From Competibacter_A sp003527885 (lineage in GTDB: Bacteria; Pseudomonadota; Gammaproteobacteria; Competibacterales; Competibacteraceae), in NCBI GenBank assembly GCA_035442025.1, contig DAORPQ010000001.1, forward strand, positions 62,001-126,000: a stretch of DNA of 64,000 nt, read 5' to 3'. The notes below the pieces were generated by a model. That model saw nothing but the letters and a program-made list of their open reading frames with translations, was not told the origin of the DNA and did not search any database. This document shows, in pieces, positions 6,620 through 14,488 of the stretch. Numbering within the stretch: position 1 is the first letter of the stretch; each line of letters begins with the position of its first letter. The position numbers and the translations under genes are program-made.

Positions 6620-9400
6620 CTAGAGCGTGCGCTCCACCTGCACCCGCTCGAAGACCTCGATGTGGTCGCCTTCGTGGATGTCGTTGTAGTTGCGCACGCC
6701 CATGCCGCACTCCATGCCGGCGCGCACCTCGCCCACATCGTCCTTGAAGCGGCGCAGCGAATCCAAGGCGCCTTCGAAGACCACCACGTTGTGGCGCAGC
6801 ACCCGAATCGGGTTGTTGCGGCGCACGGTCCCCTCGACCACCATGCAACCGGCCACCACGCCGAACTTGGGCGAGCGAAACACTTGGCGGACCTCGGCCA
6901 AACCGATGATTTCTTCCTTGAACTCCGGTTTGAGCATCCCCACCATCGCCCGTTTCACATCGTCGATCAGCTCGTAGATGACGCTGTAATAGTGCAGCTT
7001 GAGCCCTTCCTCCTCGGCCAGCTTCTTGGCGAGGGTATCGGCGCGCACGTTGAAGCCGATGATGATGGCTTTAGCGTTGCGGGCCAAGTTGACATCCGAT
7101 TCATTGATGCCGCCGACCCCGCTGGCGATGATCTTGACCTGCACCTCCTCGGTGGACAGGCGCGCCAAGGCATCGACGATGGCTTCGGTGGAACCCTGCA
7201 CGTCGGCTTTGAGCACCACGTTCAGCACGTTGACTTGACCGGCTTCGAACTGCTTGGAAATGTCGTCCAGACTGATGGCGGGCTTCCTGGCTTGCTCTTC
7301 GCGCGCCTTGTTCTGCCGGAACAAGGCGATTTCGCGCGCCTTGCGTTCGTCGGCGACCACCACCAGCTCGTCGCCGGCCCGCGGCGCCCCGGACAGACCG
7401 AGCACCTCGACCGGAATCGACGGTCCGGCCTCGCCGACATTCTGGCCGGTTTCGTCGAGCATGGCCCGTACCCGGCCGTATTCGAGGCCGCTCAGGACCA
7501 TATCGCCCTTGCGCAAGGTGCCGCTGTGCACCAAGATCGTCGCCACCGGACCGCGGCCCTTGTCCAACCGCGACTCGATCACCACCCCCTTGGCGGGGCC
7601 TTCGACCGGCGCTTTCAGCTCCAGCACCTCGGCCTGCACCAGGATCTGATCCAGCAAATCATCGACGCCGGCGCCGGATTTGGCCGATACGTAGGTAAAC
7701 AGCGTATCACCCCCCCATTCCTCCGAGATGACGCCCTGCGCCGACAACTCGCTCTTGACGCGCTCTGGATCGGCGCTGGACTTATCCATCTTGTTGACCG
7801 CCACCACCACCGGCACGGCGGCGGCGCGGGCGTGCTGGACCGCTTCCACGGTTTGTGGCATCACGCCGTCGTCGGCCGCCACCACCAGCACCACCACGTC
7901 GGTAGCCTTCGCCCCGCGCGCGCGCATGGCGGTGAAGGCGGCGTGACCGGGCGTGTCGAGAAAGGTAATCACGCCTTTGGGCGTGCGCACGTGATAGGCA
8001 CCGATGTGCTGGGTGATCCCCCCAGCCTCGCCGGCGGCCACCCGCGTGCGGCGGATGTAGTCGAGCAGCGAGGTCTTGCCGTGGTCCACATGGCCCATGA
8101 TCGTCACCACCGGCGGGCGCGGCAGCGCTTCTCCACGGTTGGTCTCGGCGGCCAGCTCCTCTTCCAGGGCATTTTCCTTCAACAGCTTATAGGAGTGGCC
8201 CATTTCAGACACGGCGAGCGCGGCGGTCTCTTGATCGATCATCTGGTTGATGGTGACCATCAGTCCCATCTTCAGAAAAGCCTTGATGACCTCGGTCGCC
8301 TTGACCGACATCTTCTGCGCCAGATCGGCGACGCTGATCGTTTCGGGAATGATCACCTCGCGCACCATCGGCGCGGTGGGTTTGGCGAAGCTGTGGCGCG
8401 GCGCCAGCGCCGACGCGGGGGTCTTGGCGCCCTTGCCTTTTTTAGGTTTGCGCCGGTCCGCTTTATCCAAAATCTGCTGAACGTCGCCGCGCCGCTGCGG
8501 CGCAAACCGCTCCTCGTCCTGCGCTTCTTCCCGGCGCGGCGCCGAGGCGCTCGCAATACCGGGGGCGTCGCCGCGCGGTTTGCCCGCGGCCCGAGGCGGT
8601 TCGGCGCGCTTCTTTCCCACCTTGGCTTCGAGGATGGGTCCAGACTGCTTTTTGGTCCTGGCATCGGCGGCGGATGCTCCCGCCTCAATGGGGCGCTGGT
8701 GGGTCTGGGGGCTGGCCGAAGCTTCATCGGGAGCACGGCGCGCCAGGCTTTCAACCGGCTGGGTGTCGACGAGCCGCTCGGCTTGCGGCCCGGTATCCGC
8801 CCCGGTTTCGGGCCGGCGACGCGCTTGCGCTTCTTCAAGCCGACGCGCTTGCTCTTCCGCCTCGAGCTGGAGACGGCGGGCTTCTTCCTCGGCCCGCAAC
8901 CGGCGGGCTTCTTCCTCGGCCCGATGCGTTGCTTCCTGCTCGTGAAGCGCGGGTGCTTCCAGCGGGCTCCGGTCCAACGCGACCTCTGCTGGACGGCGCT
9001 CCTTGCCAGCCTCATCCAAGCCGGCGGCCAGCGCAACGGCTGGCCCCTCAAGCTCGCGAGGGCGGGGCGTTCCTTCTTCCATCAGGCTGCGCTTGACATA
9101 GGTGCGCTTCTTGCGCACCTCGATGCTGACGGTCTTGACCTGACCGGCCATGCCGCCCGACATTTTGATTTCGCTGTGGGTCTTGCGTTTGAGCGTGATC
9201 TTCCTGGGTTCCGCCGCGCCTTGCGCCAGCCGACTACCATGGCTTTTCCGCAGGTGCGCCAGCAAATCCACTTTCTGTTTTTCCGTGATCGTGGCGTCCA
9301 TGCCGACAACCGTGATCCCGGCTTCGGTAAATTGCTCCAACAGGCGATCCACCGGTATCCCCACATCCGTCGCAAATTGCTTGACCGTTACTTGCGTCAT
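6620..9400 (-). CDS. infB: Translation initiation factor IF-2
   Basis: GTPase that places fMet-tRNA on the 30S subunit. The 926-residue protein has an N-terminal IF2_N domain (residues 1-50), a long charged and Ala-rich linker with repeated EEARRL units, a second IF2_N-like domain, then the G domain: G1 GHVDHGKT at 436-443, G3 DTPGH, G4 NKMD and G5 SAKSG. The C-terminal fMet-tRNA-binding domains are complete. It lies 25 nt downstream of nusA. The initiator tRNA it uses is encoded at the head of the same cluster. Confidence 0.98.
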   Translation of the reverse strand: MTQVTVKQFATDVGIPVDRLLEQFTEAGITVVGMDATITEKQKVDLLAHLRKSHGSRLAQGAAEPRKITLKRKTHSEIKMSGGMAGQVKTVSIEVRKKRTYVKRSLMEEGTPRPRELEGPAVALAAGLDEAGKERRPAEVALDRSPLEAPALHEQEATHRAEEEARRLRAEEEARRLQLEAEEQARRLEEAQARRRPETGADTGPQAERLVDTQPVESLARRAPDEASASPQTHQRPIEAGASAADARTKKQSGPILEAKVGKKRAEPPRAAGKPRGDAPGIASASAPRREEAQDEERFAPQRRGDVQQILDKADRRKPKKGKGAKTPASALAPRHSFAKPTAPMVREVIIPETISVADLAQKMSVKATEVIKAFLKMGLMVTINQMIDQETAALAVSEMGHSYKLLKENALEEELAAETNRGEALPRPPVVTIMGHVDHGKTSLLDYIRRTRVAAGEAGGITQHIGAYHVRTPKGVITFLDTPGHAAFTAMRARGAKATDVVVLVVAADDGVMPQTVEAVQHARAAAVPVVVAVNKMDKSSADPERVKSELSAQGVISEEWGGDTLFTYVSAKSGAGVDDLLDQILVQAEVLELKAPVEGPAKGVVIESRLDKGRGPVATILVHSGTLRKGDMVLSGLEYGRVRAMLDETGQNVGEAGPSIPVEVLGLSGAPRAGDELVVVADERKAREIALFRQNKAREEQARKPAISLDDISKQFEAGQVNVLNVVLKADVQGSTEAIVDALARLSTEEVQVKIIASGVGGINESDVNLARNAKAIIIGFNVRADTLAKKLAEEEGLKLHYYSVIYELIDDVKRAMVGMLKPEFKEEIIGLAEVRQVFRSPKFGVVAGCMVVEGTVRRNNPIRVLRHNVVVFEGALDSLRRFKDDVGEVRAGMECGMGVRNYNDIHEGDHIEVFERVQVERTL

Positions 9401-9425
9401 TTACCACCCCCAGGACGAGCCGGTC

Positions 9426-10988
9426 CTACCGTTCGTTCTTCGAAAACCAAGGCGCCCGCGCCGTCATGATCAATTTCGCTGCTCGCTCGTCATCCAGTCC
9501 CGCAACCTCATTGAGATCGTCGACCGACAGTTCGGCCAAATCGTCCATCGTTGCAATGCCGCGGCTCGCCAACAAAAAAGCCAACTGTTCGTCCATTCCT
9601 TCCATCCGCAATAAATCTTCGGCCGGAGGCGTGCTGCTGAACTGCTCTTCCGCGGCGATCGCCCGCGTCAGCAGCACGTCGCGCGCCCGCCCCCGCAGCT
9701 CTTCCACGATCTCTTCATCGAACTCCGCGATCTCCAGCATCTCGTGAGCCGGCACGTAGGCCACCTCATCCAACCCCGCGAAGCCTTCGCGCACCAGGAT
9801 TCCGGCGATTTCCTCATCCACCCCTAGCTGCTCCACGAACATGCGCTGCAAGGCTTCGTCCTCCTGGCCGCGTTTGGCTTGAGATTGCGCCTTGGTCATC
9901 ACGTTCAAGGTCCAACCGGTGAGCCGGCTGGCCAGTTGCACGTTTTGGCCGCCTTTGCCGATGGCCTGGGCCAGCTGTTTTTCATCGGAGACGATGATAT
10001 CCATGCCGTGGGTATCCTCGTCGACGATGATGGAGTCGACCTCCGCCGGCGCCATGGCGTTCATGACGAAACGGATCGGGTCGTCGTCCCATTGCACGAT
10101 GTCGATGCGCTCGCCGCTCAATTCGTTGGTCACGCTTTGCACCCGCGCGCCGCGCATACCGACGCAGGCCCCCACCGGATCGATCCGGGCATCCTTGCTC
10201 TTGACGGCGATCTTGGCGCGCGAACCGGGGTCGCGGGCGGCGCCTTTGATTTCGATGATGCCCTGGTTGATTTCGGGCACCTCCAAAGTGAACAGGGCGA
10301 TCAAAAATTCCGGCGCCACCCGGCTGATGAAAAGCTGGGGACCGCGACTCTCGATGCGGACATCCTTGAGATAACCCCGCACTCGCTCGCCGTTGCGAAA
10401 CGACTCGCGAGGGTTGAGGTCTTCGCGCGCGATTTTGGCTTCGACGTTGCCGCCGACGTCGATGATCACGTCGCCGCGCTCCAGGCGCTTGACCATGCCG
10501 CTGATCAGTTCACCTTTCCGGTGCAGGTAAGCTTCCACAATCTGCGCGCGCTCGGCGTCTCGCACTTTCTGGACGATCACCTGCTTGGCGGTCTGGGCAG
10601 CGATGCGGCCGCCGAAGTCGGCGTTTTCCAAGAGACTTTCGATGTGACCGCCGATTTCGGCATCCGCTTGTACGCCGCGCGCCTCGGCCAAAACCACTTG
10701 CCGGTCCGGGCTCTCGATCTGCGCGTCATCGGCCACCACCTGCCAGCGCCGGAAGGTCTCATAATTGCCCGTGCGCCGGTTGATGACCACCCGCACGTCG
10801 GGATCGCCCTCATAGCGCTTTTTCGCCGCCGAAGCCAACGCCAGCTCCAAGGCGCCGAAAATGATTTCCTTGCCGACTCCTTTTTCATTGGAGACCGCAT
10901 CCACCACCAGCAGGATCTCCTTGTTGCCTTCTTTGCTGTCTTTGCTGTCTTTGCTGTCTTTGCTGTCTTTGCTGTCTTTAACGCGCAT
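9426..10988 (-). CDS. nusA: Transcription termination/antitermination factor NusA
   Basis: RNA polymerase-associated elongation factor for pausing, termination and antitermination. The 520-residue protein has the N-terminal polymerase-binding domain, an S1 domain (GDVIIDVGGNVEAKI), two KH domains (DPVGACVGMRGARVQSV, KQLAQAIGKGGQNVQLA) and two C-terminal acidic repeats as in E. coli. Oddity: the family normally begins MNKEILLV; here that motif is preceded by MRVK, five DSK repeats and EG. No other start lies between the ATG at 10988 (GGGAGG upstream) and the conserved region, so the extension appears to be translated. Confidence 0.97.
   Translation of the reverse strand: MRVKDSKDSKDSKDSKDSKEGNKEILLVVDAVSNEKGVGKEIIFGALELALASAAKKRYEGDPDVRVVINRRTGNYETFRRWQVVADDAQIESPDRQVVLAEARGVQADAEIGGHIESLLENADFGGRIAAQTAKQVIVQKVRDAERAQIVEAYLHRKGELISGMVKRLERGDVIIDVGGNVEAKIAREDLNPRESFRNGERVRGYLKDVRIESRGPQLFISRVAPEFLIALFTLEVPEINQGIIEIKGAARDPGSRAKIAVKSKDARIDPVGACVGMRGARVQSVTNELSGERIDIVQWDDDPIRFVMNAMAPAEVDSIIVDEDTHGMDIIVSDEKQLAQAIGKGGQNVQLASRLTGWTLNVMTKAQSQAKRGQEDEALQRMFVEQLGVDEEIAGILVREGFAGLDEVAYVPAHEMLEIAEFDEEIVEELRGRARDVLLTRAIAAEEQFSSTPPAEDLLRMEGMDEQLAFLLASRGIATMDDLAELSVDDLNEVAGLDDERAAKLIMTARAPWFSKNER
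10931..10975 (-). repeat. 9-bp tandem repeat (5 copies) at the nusA start
   Basis: Five perfect copies of the 9-mer CTTTGCTGT (plus-strand reading), with a partial sixth, encode (DSK)5 at residues 5-19 of NusA. The copies are identical at nucleotide level, so the array is either recent or kept uniform by slippage; a change in copy number would not shift the frame. Confidence 0.95.
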
Positions 10989-11024
10989 GTCGTTTGCCTC
11001 CCAGCCGGATCCCGCCATCCCGCT

Positions 11025-11483
11025 TTAAAGTTCGGGGACCAGGCGCGCTTTTTCAATGCGCTCCAGTGGCACCCGCCATTCCCGTCCCTCGCTGTCGACG
11101 ATCACCACGTCATCGGCCTGCATTCCCAGCAGGCGTCCGAGCAGATTTCGCCGTCCGTCCAGCAGCTCTCGCAGTTGAATCCGCACCTGCGAACCGGCAA
11201 AGCGGACAAAGTGCCTGGGTTCGCACAGGGGACGATCCAATCCGGGCGAGGAAACCTCCAGGGTATATCGTTCCGTGATCGGGTCCTCGACATCCAGCAC
11301 GCCGCTGAGCTGGTGGCTGGCCCGCTGGCAGTCCGCCAGGCCGATACCGTTCTCACCGTCGATATAGACCCGCAACAGGGAGCCGGCGCGCCGGGGATGA
11401 AACTCCATCCCGACCAGCTCATAACCTAAGGTTTCGACCACGGCCGCTAACACCCGTCTCAGCTTTTGCAGGTCCTGGCGCAT
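11025..11483 (-). CDS. rimP: Ribosome maturation factor RimP
   Basis: Early 30S assembly factor. The 152-residue protein has the N-terminal RimP domain (GYELVGMEFHPRRAGSLLRVYID, LADCQRASHQLSGVLDVEDPI, YTLEVSSPGLDRPL) and the C-terminal Sm-like domain. I chose the ATG at 11483 because family similarity begins there; an in-frame TTG six codons upstream sits in the T run of a hairpin and is unlikely. Gene order rimP-nusA, 36 nt apart, is the standard one. Confidence 0.94.
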   Translation of the reverse strand: MRQDLQKLRRVLAAVVETLGYELVGMEFHPRRAGSLLRVYIDGENGIGLADCQRASHQLSGVLDVEDPITERYTLEVSSPGLDRPLCEPRHFVRFAGSQVRIQLRELLDGRRNLLGRLLGMQADDVVIVDSEGREWRVPLERIEKARLVPEL

Positions 11484-11499
11484 CTCGAACACCGGAAAC

Positions 11500-11520
11500 A
11501 AAAAATGGGCCCGCGGCCCA
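11500..11520 (-). terminator. Terminator/attenuator directly before rimP
   Basis: On the minus strand a 6-bp GC-rich stem TGGGCC/GGCCCA with a GCG loop is followed by six T. It ends only about 17 nt before the rimP ATG, so it looks like a transcription attenuator at the head of the rimP-nusA operon. E. coli is known to have terminators between metY and rimP at which NusA controls its own operon. Confidence 0.7.
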
Positions 11521-11658
11521 CTCGTTCGCCAACTCTGTTGAACTTCGGGGCACAGACAGCATCGACATCCGACGCTCTATGCTGCTGGCCGCTGCCGCAA
11601 CTCCGGCCGGCTCCTCCAGACTTCGCCGGCTGGCGCGAAGCCGATGGAGTCGACCGCA

Positions 11659-11682
11659 TAAAAAAAGCCCTCTTCGGGCTTC
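11659..11682 (-). terminator. Intrinsic terminator after initiator tRNA
   Basis: A minus-strand hairpin AAGCCC/GGGCTT is followed by a T run, 10 nt past the tRNA 3' end. It separates the tRNA transcript from the rimP operon, and read-through would feed the operon. Confidence 0.85.
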
Positions 11683-11691
11683 CTTGAAACA

Positions 11692-11768
<77 letters not shown>

Positions 11769-11780
11769 TCTGAGCTTGCT

Positions 11781-11810
11781 AGGATAACATCGCGCACCCC
11801 CTGCAAGCAA
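11781..11810 (-). promoter_or_regulatory. Candidate promoter for initiator tRNA
   Basis: On the minus strand TTGCTT (11810-11805) and TATCCT (11786-11781) are separated by 18 bp and lie just upstream of the tRNA 5' end, the arrangement expected of a stable-RNA promoter. The match is moderate. Confidence 0.45.
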
Positions 11811-11846
11811 GGGCATAACGACGTTTTTAGGGTTCCGCTCCGCCGC

Positions 11847-12245
11847 TCAATCCTGATCGGCGCCTTGGAGGGTGGCGATCACCTCGTTCTGCGGCGTGTC
11901 CGCCCTCCGAACGCGGCGCGCCCGAACATACAAAACCGCGCCCCAAAACAGCAAGAGGCTAAAAGCGATTTCCAGCCAGGCCAGCCAAGGCCGCCGCATC
12001 GGCCCGGCCGCGTTGAAAACTCCCGCCGAGAAGTAGAACAGCGCGAGAAAACTGCTCCAAGCGCAGGTGTAAGGCCGTCCGTACAACAAGCCGCGCAACG
12101 GCGGCAACAACGGCCCCACCAACAACACTAAGACCAATGAGACCGGAAACCGCTTTGAAGGTTCCAGCCAAGCGAACCACAGCAGCAGCAGCGCAAACAG
12201 GCCAAAATAACCCACCAGCGCGACCGCGTGCCAGAAGCGGCTCAT
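11847..12245 (-). CDS. DUF2069-type small inner-membrane protein
   Basis: A 132-residue hydrophobic protein with four likely membrane segments (WHAVALVGYFGLFALLLLWF, FPVSLVLVLLVGPLLPPL, the SSFLALFYFSAGVF region and WLEIAFSLLLFWGAVLYV) and a polar tail. The LLYGRPYTCAW segment and the position behind wrbA match DUF2069 proteins of gammaproteobacteria, whose function is unknown. Its ATG overlaps the wrbA stop as ATGA, so the two are probably co-translated. Confidence 0.85.
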   Translation of the reverse strand: MSRFWHAVALVGYFGLFALLLLWFAWLEPSKRFPVSLVLVLLVGPLLPPLRGLLYGRPYTCAWSSFLALFYFSAGVFNAAGPMRRPWLAWLEIAFSLLLFWGAVLYVRARRVRRADTPQNEVIATLQGADQD

Positions 12246-12838
12246 GCGCCCGCCAAGCGGCGCGCGATGTCCGCCAGCCGCCGTCCCAGGGCGCGGCATA
12301 ACTGCTTTTCTTCGGCGCCGAGGACATTTCCGGCCTCCAAACCCGACCAATGGCTGGGACCATAAGGGGTACCACCACCGCGCGTGGCGCTCAGCGCCGG
12401 TTCGGTATACGGCAGGCCGACCACCACCATGCCGTGATGCAACAGCGGCAACATCATGCTCAGCAGCGTCGATTCGTGACCGCCGTGCAGGGTCGAGGCC
12501 GAGGTAAAAACCGCCGCCGGCTTACCCGAAAGCGCGCCCGCCAACCAGAGGCCGCCGGTGGTGTCCAAAAAATACTTGAGCGGCGCGGCCATGTTGCCGA
12601 AGCGGGTCGGGCTGCCTAGCGCCAACCCGGCGCACTCGCGCAAGTCGTTCAGGCTGGCATAGGGGGGCCCGGCCGCCGGAATCTCTTCCTCGACCGCCTC
12701 ACAGACGGCCGAAACCGGCGGTACGGCGCGCAAGCGTGCGGCCATAGTCTCCACTTCCTCGACACCCCGCGCGACCTGCCGCGCCATCTCGGCGGTCCCC
12801 CCGGTGCGGCTGTAGTACAGGATCAGTATTTCGGCCAT
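12242..12838 (-). CDS. wrbA: NAD(P)H:quinone oxidoreductase WrbA
   Basis: Flavodoxin-like FMN protein that reduces quinones by two electrons, limiting semiquinone and oxidative stress. The 198-residue protein starts AEILILYYSRTGGTAEMA, which holds the FMN phosphate loop, and has the family motifs GSPTRFGNMAAPLKYFLD and FTSASTLHGGHEST, plus the GGTPYGPSHWSG loop. The ATG at 12838 is preceded by GGGAG. The frame remains open upstream, but similarity starts here. Confidence 0.95.
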   Translation of the reverse strand: MAEILILYYSRTGGTAEMARQVARGVEEVETMAARLRAVPPVSAVCEAVEEEIPAAGPPYASLNDLRECAGLALGSPTRFGNMAAPLKYFLDTTGGLWLAGALSGKPAAVFTSASTLHGGHESTLLSMMLPLLHHGMVVVGLPYTEPALSATRGGGTPYGPSHWSGLEAGNVLGAEEKQLCRALGRRLADIARRLAGA

Positions 12839-13014
12839 CGTTTTGTGTTTCTCCCGAGATCGGGCCGCCGGTAATTCTGGGAAATCCGTCCGGCACCGCG
12901 GCTTGCCGGCCGCTGTCACCTACCATCTTGACGGCCTCGGCCACCGATGCTAGCTTGCGTTTCAAACAACCGATCAGCCGCCGAATGCGGTAACCTTGCT
13001 GTTTTCTCAGACTC

Positions 13015-13317
13015 TTGACCACCAAACTCACGCCACTTGCCTTTGCCACTCTGTGGTTGGCGGCCTGTGCGGTCGCCCCAGTACAAGAGATGAGCGACGC
13101 CCGTCAGGCCATCCGCTCGGCCGAGGCGGCGGGCGCGTCCCAGCGCTCCCCAGACGATTTTGCAGCGTCCCAGCGCTTGTTGCTGGAAGCACAGAAACGC
13201 TTAAAAGCCGGTGCTTACGACACCGCCAAGCAGTTTGCCCTGGAAGCGCGCGATCAGGCCATCAGAGCCCGAGAAAAGGCCCTGCAACCCGGTCCAGCCC
13301 AGTTCGCGCCCCGCTAG
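13015..13317 (+). CDS. Small lipoprotein, DUF4398-like
   Basis: A 100-residue protein with a short signal peptide and lipobox (LWLAAC, Cys at 18), so it should be a lipid-anchored envelope protein. The mature part, with QEMSDARQAIRSAEAAGA and a helical second half, resembles DUF4398 proteins, which often pair with OmpA-like proteins; none is next to it here. The start is TTG, the only start codon between an upstream in-frame stop and the signal sequence, with no clear ribosome site. Confidence 0.75.
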   Translation: MTTKLTPLAFATLWLAACAVAPVQEMSDARQAIRSAEAAGASQRSPDDFAASQRLLLEAQKRLKAGAYDTAKQFALEARDQAIRAREKALQPGPAQFAPR

Positions 13318-13362
13318 GCTTCCGTTCCGGCGCCGGCTCCCACTATAACTCGGACGCCTGAC

Positions 13363-13878
13363 ATGCTCGCCGCTCTCACGCCTTTCCATAACCCGCCGGT
13401 TTTTCGGGCGGTGCTGGCCCCGGTGTTGCTGTCGGCGCTGCTTGGCCCCGCCCTCGCTCAAGCGCCGGATTTTTCCCTGCCGGGTTTGAACCAACAGCCC
13501 GTGCGCTTGGCCGATTTTCGTGGCCGGTGGGTCATCGTCAATTTTTGGGCTTCCTGGTGTTCGCCCTGCTTGCTGGAAATGCCCGAATTGCAAGAGTTTT
13601 ATGAAAAGAACCGCAACCGCGCCACGGTCGTTGGCATCAATTTCGAAAACTTGGGCCCTAACGAAGTCCGCGTTTTCACCGACCGGCTCGCCGTCACTTT
13701 CCCTGTTGCGTTGAGCGGCGGCAACCCCATTCCGGGGTTCGAGCTCAAAGGTCTACCCACCACCTTCTTGATTTCGCCCACCGGCAAACTGGTCGATAGC
13801 CATCTGGGCTCCGTGAGCGCCGCCACGCTGGCCGAGCGTTTGGCCGCTCAGGAAAAAGCGGGCGCCGCCGCCCCTTGA
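13363..13878 (+). CDS. TlpA/ResA-type periplasmic thioredoxin
   Basis: A 171-residue exported thiol-disulfide protein. A signal peptide covers about residues 1-32, with likely cleavage after GPALA, followed by an AhpC/TSA-like thioredoxin fold with NFWASWCSPCLLEMPEL; the redox pair is C66 and C69. The cis-proline segment GLPTTFLI is present. Such proteins reduce disulfides in the periplasm, for example in cytochrome c maturation, but no ccm genes are adjacent. It lies 45 nt downstream of the lipoprotein gene on the same strand. Confidence 0.9.
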   Translation: MLAALTPFHNPPVFRAVLAPVLLSALLGPALAQAPDFSLPGLNQQPVRLADFRGRWVIVNFWASWCSPCLLEMPELQEFYEKNRNRATVVGINFENLGPNEVRVFTDRLAVTFPVALSGGNPIPGFELKGLPTTFLISPTGKLVDSHLGSVSAATLAERLAAQEKAGAAAP

Positions 13879-13935
13879 CTCTGGCGCGGCGCTCGCCCGT
13901 CGTCACGCCATCACTTGGAGCGCCGAGGAGGCCCC

Positions 13936-14208
13936 GTGAAAACACTGTGTCTGCGCTGTTACGTGTCCGGCCGCGTCCAGGGAGTCGGCTTTCGCTATGC
14001 CACCGCTGAAAAAGCCTCCGCGCTCGGCGTGACCGGCTACGTTCGCAATCTTCCCGACCGACGGGTGGAAGTGTTGGCCTGCGGCGAAGAAAGAGCGGTG
14101 ACCGCCTTGCGTGACTGGCTCTGGCAAGGCCCGCAACTGGCGCGGGTCGGCGACGTTCGCTGCGATACCCTACCCCAGCAGAATTTTCACGACTTCCGCA
14201 TCGACTGA
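13936..14208 (+). CDS. acyP: Acylphosphatase
   Basis: Hydrolyses carboxyl-phosphate bonds of acyl phosphates. The 90-residue protein has the signature GRVQGVGFR with the catalytic Arg at 20, and GYVRNLPDRRVEV with the catalytic Asn at 38; the usual Gly of the second motif is Arg here. The start is GTG at 13936, preceded by GAGGAGG at the right distance; a TTG seven codons upstream lies before that site and is rejected. Confidence 0.93.
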   Translation: MKTLCLRCYVSGRVQGVGFRYATAEKASALGVTGYVRNLPDRRVEVLACGEERAVTALRDWLWQGPQLARVGDVRCDTLPQQNFHDFRID

Positions 14209-14488
14209 TGCCGGTCGACACAAAAATTTTCAAAAACCCTTGAATTATCCACAGGCCTATGAGCTGTCTAATTTATGATACCCGAAGGAGCCCTACCGGC
14301 CAAAAACTGGGTAAAATTCCAATATTTATGATTAACTTATTGATAAATATAATAATAATAAAGAAGACAAACAAAGCGGCGCATCACTGTTTTGGCAACG
14401 GCGGCATGTGGCTGGACACTACGGTCAGAAGTTATCCACAAAGTTATCCACAGGCTTCGCGCCGCACAGCCTTCGCCCTCGGCCGAGC
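14209..14488. other. AT-rich DnaA-box region between convergent genes, origin-like
   Basis: This 280-bp gap separates the 3' ends of acyP and proS, so neither gene needs a promoter here. It contains three perfect DnaA boxes TTATCCACA, all in the plus orientation, at 14245-14253, 14432-14440 and 14444-14452; the last two are 3 bp apart. Between them, 14321-14360 has only 3 G/C in 40 bases and includes TAATAATAATAA triplets. Boxes flanking an AT-rich unwinding tract are the layout of a bacterial replication origin. It could instead be a DnaA-titrating site. Confidence 0.6.

Noticed and set aside
6581..9469. A 962-codon plus-strand frame opposite infB
   Set aside because: Antisense shadow of IF-2, His/Asp/Arg-rich with no domain.
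11484..11501. Upstream TTG start for rimP
   Set aside because: It lies in the T run of a hairpin and lacks a ribosome site; the ATG at 11483 begins the conserved part.
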